Origin: CAYUZU01 sp964448675
Lineage (GTDB): Bacteria > Planctomycetota > Phycisphaerae > UBA1845 > Fen-1342
DNA: 43,013 nt
Direction of reading: 5' to 3'
NCBI GenBank assembly: GCA_964448675.1
Contig: CAYUZU010000034.1
Span: forward strand, 1-43,013
The notes under the pieces are model-generated. The model was not told the origin of the DNA and did no database searches. It saw only the letters and a list, made by a program, of their open reading frames with translations. Shown piece after piece: positions 42,036-43,013 of the stretch (position 1 is the first letter of the stretch; each line of letters begins with the position of its first letter). Position numbers and translations under genes: made by a program.

Positions 42036-42314
42036 ATGAAACGGAAGAAGCACAGCCCAGACCAGATCATCGCGAAGCTGCGCGAGGCCGACGGCCTGCT
42101 CGCCACCGGGGCCACGATTGCCCAGGTCTGCCAGAAGCTCGAGATCAGCGAGCAGACCTTCCACCGCTGGCGCAACCAGTACGGCGGCATGAAGCAAAGC
42201 GAGGCCAAGCGCCTCAAGGAACTCGAGCAGGAGAACACCCGGCTCAAGAAGCTGGTGGCCGACCTGTCGCTCGACAACGCCATGCTCAAGGAGGTGGCCA
42301 AGGGGGAATTCTGA
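42036..42314 (+). CDS. IS3-family OrfA (HTH protein)
   Basis: A 92-residue IS3 OrfA: a HTH_Tnp_1-type helix-turn-helix (QIIAKLREADGLLATGATIA, then EISEQTFHRWRNQYGG) followed by a leucine-zipper region (RLKELEQENTRLKKLVADLS). It is intact. The sequence AAGGGGG near its end (42300-42306) is a possible site for the -1 frameshift into orfB. Confidence 0.92.
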   Translation: MKRKKHSPDQIIAKLREADGLLATGATIAQVCQKLEISEQTFHRWRNQYGGMKQSEAKRLKELEQENTRLKKLVADLSLDNAMLKEVAKGEF

Positions 42315-42997
42315 GCCCGACCCGCCGGCGTCGGGCCGTTGCGCAGCTGACAAAGACGTTCGACGTCAGTGAGCGACGGGCCTGCCGCGTGGTCGGGCAG
42401 CCACGAGCGACACAGCGGTATCGGCCGCAGGTCAAAAACGACGAGGCCGCCTTGGTGCACCAGCTGCACGCGATCGTTCGACAACATCCGCGCTACGGCT
42501 ACCGCCACGTCTGGGCCTTGCTGCGTCAGGACGGCTGGCGGATCAACCGCAAACGCGTCCACCGGCTTTGGCGTCGCGAGCACTTCCGCGTGCCGCACAA
42601 ACAGCGGAAAAAGCGGCGTTTGGGCTGCAGCGCCAACGGCATCGTCCGCCGCCGGGCCGCGCACGTTGATCACGTGTGGGCCTGGGACTTCATCCACGAC
42701 CGCGATGAGCGCGGCCGACCGCTGAAGTGGTTTGCTTTGATCGACGAGTACACGCGCGAGAACCTGGCGTTGGAAGTCGACCGGCGGATGAAGGCGGTGG
42801 ATGTGCTCGACATCCTCAGTCAGGTCATGCTGATCCGCGGCGTGCCCAAGCACATCCGCAGCGACAACGGCCCGGAGTTCATCGCCACGGCGATCCGCAC
42901 GTACCTGGACAAGACGGGCGTCGGGACCTTGTACATCGAGCCGGGCAGTCCCTGGGAGAACGCTTATGCTTCACGGTGCACCTCATTGGTGGCGTGA
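42302..42997 (+). pseudogene. IS3-family OrfB transposase, C-terminally truncated
   Basis: The rve-type integrase core in the -1 frame relative to OrfA; it would be made as an OrfAB fusion. The HTH_21 region contains HPRYGYRHVWALL. The DDE residues are visible as D in WAWDFIHD, D in RSDNGPEF and E in SPWENAYA. Immediately after ENAYA the expected E-S-F-x-x-x-L-R-D continuation is replaced by about eight unrelated residues and a TGA at 42997. About 45-50 C-terminal residues are missing compared with the family, so activity is doubtful. Confidence 0.85.
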
Positions 42998-43001
42998 GGT
43001 G
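42979..43001. repeat. 7-bp inverted repeat at the break point in OrfB
   Basis: CACCTCA and TGAGGTG flank a 9-nt loop, directly after the point where OrfB similarity is lost. It may mark the end of another inserted element; the window ends 12 bases later. Confidence 0.4.
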
Positions 43002-43013
43002 TGAATGGGGCGT

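Larger units (their letters stand above)
41948..43013 (+). mobile_element. IS3-family insertion sequence, 3' part lost or outside window
   Basis: The left inverted repeat starts TGACCTGCCCCCCGAGGACT (41948), typical of IS3-family elements. A perfect 11-bp hairpin (CCGGCGGCGGC-GTT-GCCGCCGCCGG, 41995-42019) precedes orfA. orfA and orfB overlap in -1 register. Similarity to the IS3 transposase stops near 42970, where unrelated sequence begins, so the element is disrupted before the end of orfB. Confidence 0.85.

Overview
The window looks like chromosomal accessory DNA from a GC-rich bacterium, most likely a member of the Planctomycetota. The best single indicator is a secreted protein of the DUF1571 type, a family concentrated in that phylum; the assignment is an inference and no rRNA or tRNA gene is present to test it. 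Both edges are mobile elements: an IS21-family element (istA/istB) at the left and a broken IS3-family element at the right.

Layout. (1) 1-2511: IS21-family element, cut by the window edge. (2) 2786-8207, minus strand: a tightly packed four-gene sugar or glycan cassette (DegT-type aminotransferase, a Gfo/Idh/MocA oxidoreductase fused to a GlnD-like nucleotidyltransferase, a Nudix hydrolase and a family 2 glycosyltransferase). (3) 8450-10742, minus strand: four small unknown genes, two of them tandem paralogues. (4) 11324-20079, minus strand: a twelve-gene operon-like run encoding a YbjN-like protein, a Clp N-domain-like protein, a DUF1571 protein, several exported or lipoproteins, ExbB/ExbD/TonB-like membrane parts and a HerA-like P-loop ATPase. 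(5) 20092-22108, plus strand: a group II intron with its reverse transcriptase/maturase, lying antisense in the 5' leader of operon 4. (6) 22456-34132, minus strand: a ten-gene operon-like run with two SAM methyltransferases, a TrpXYZ-like ABC transporter, a B12-binding-type radical SAM enzyme, a soluble histidine-kinase-like protein, a receiver-like protein and two unknown proteins. (7) 34673-41667, plus strand: a compact RtcB-like RNA ligase, small unknown proteins, a PcfJ-like protein, a metallophosphoesterase overlapped by a 56-residue ORF resembling the C-terminal domain of CCA-adding enzymes, a DnaJ-type zinc-finger protein and a zinc ribbon/trypsin-like protease/beta-propeller fusion. 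(8) 41759-41947: the 3' remnant of a gene cut by the IS3-family element at 41948.

The most useful cross-cutting observation is a recurrent promoter-like element: two GTCAG half-sites 10-11 nt apart, then (from the second) 20-23 nt to a TAT-starting -10-like hexamer. It occurs upstream of at least six transcription units in regions 3, 4, 6 and 7, on the strand of the gene in each case, at sites A (9306-9350), B (11054-11095), C1-C3 (22171-22420), D (34211-34254), G (35084-35126) and F (36255-36300). The half-site CTGTCAG and its 11-nt period resemble a PhoB/OmpR-type direct-repeat operator. The operons in regions 4 and 6 are the best candidates for undescribed systems: one couples an Exb-type proton-channel pair to a HerA-type ATPase, the other couples a soluble kinase/receiver pair to a transporter and tailoring enzymes.
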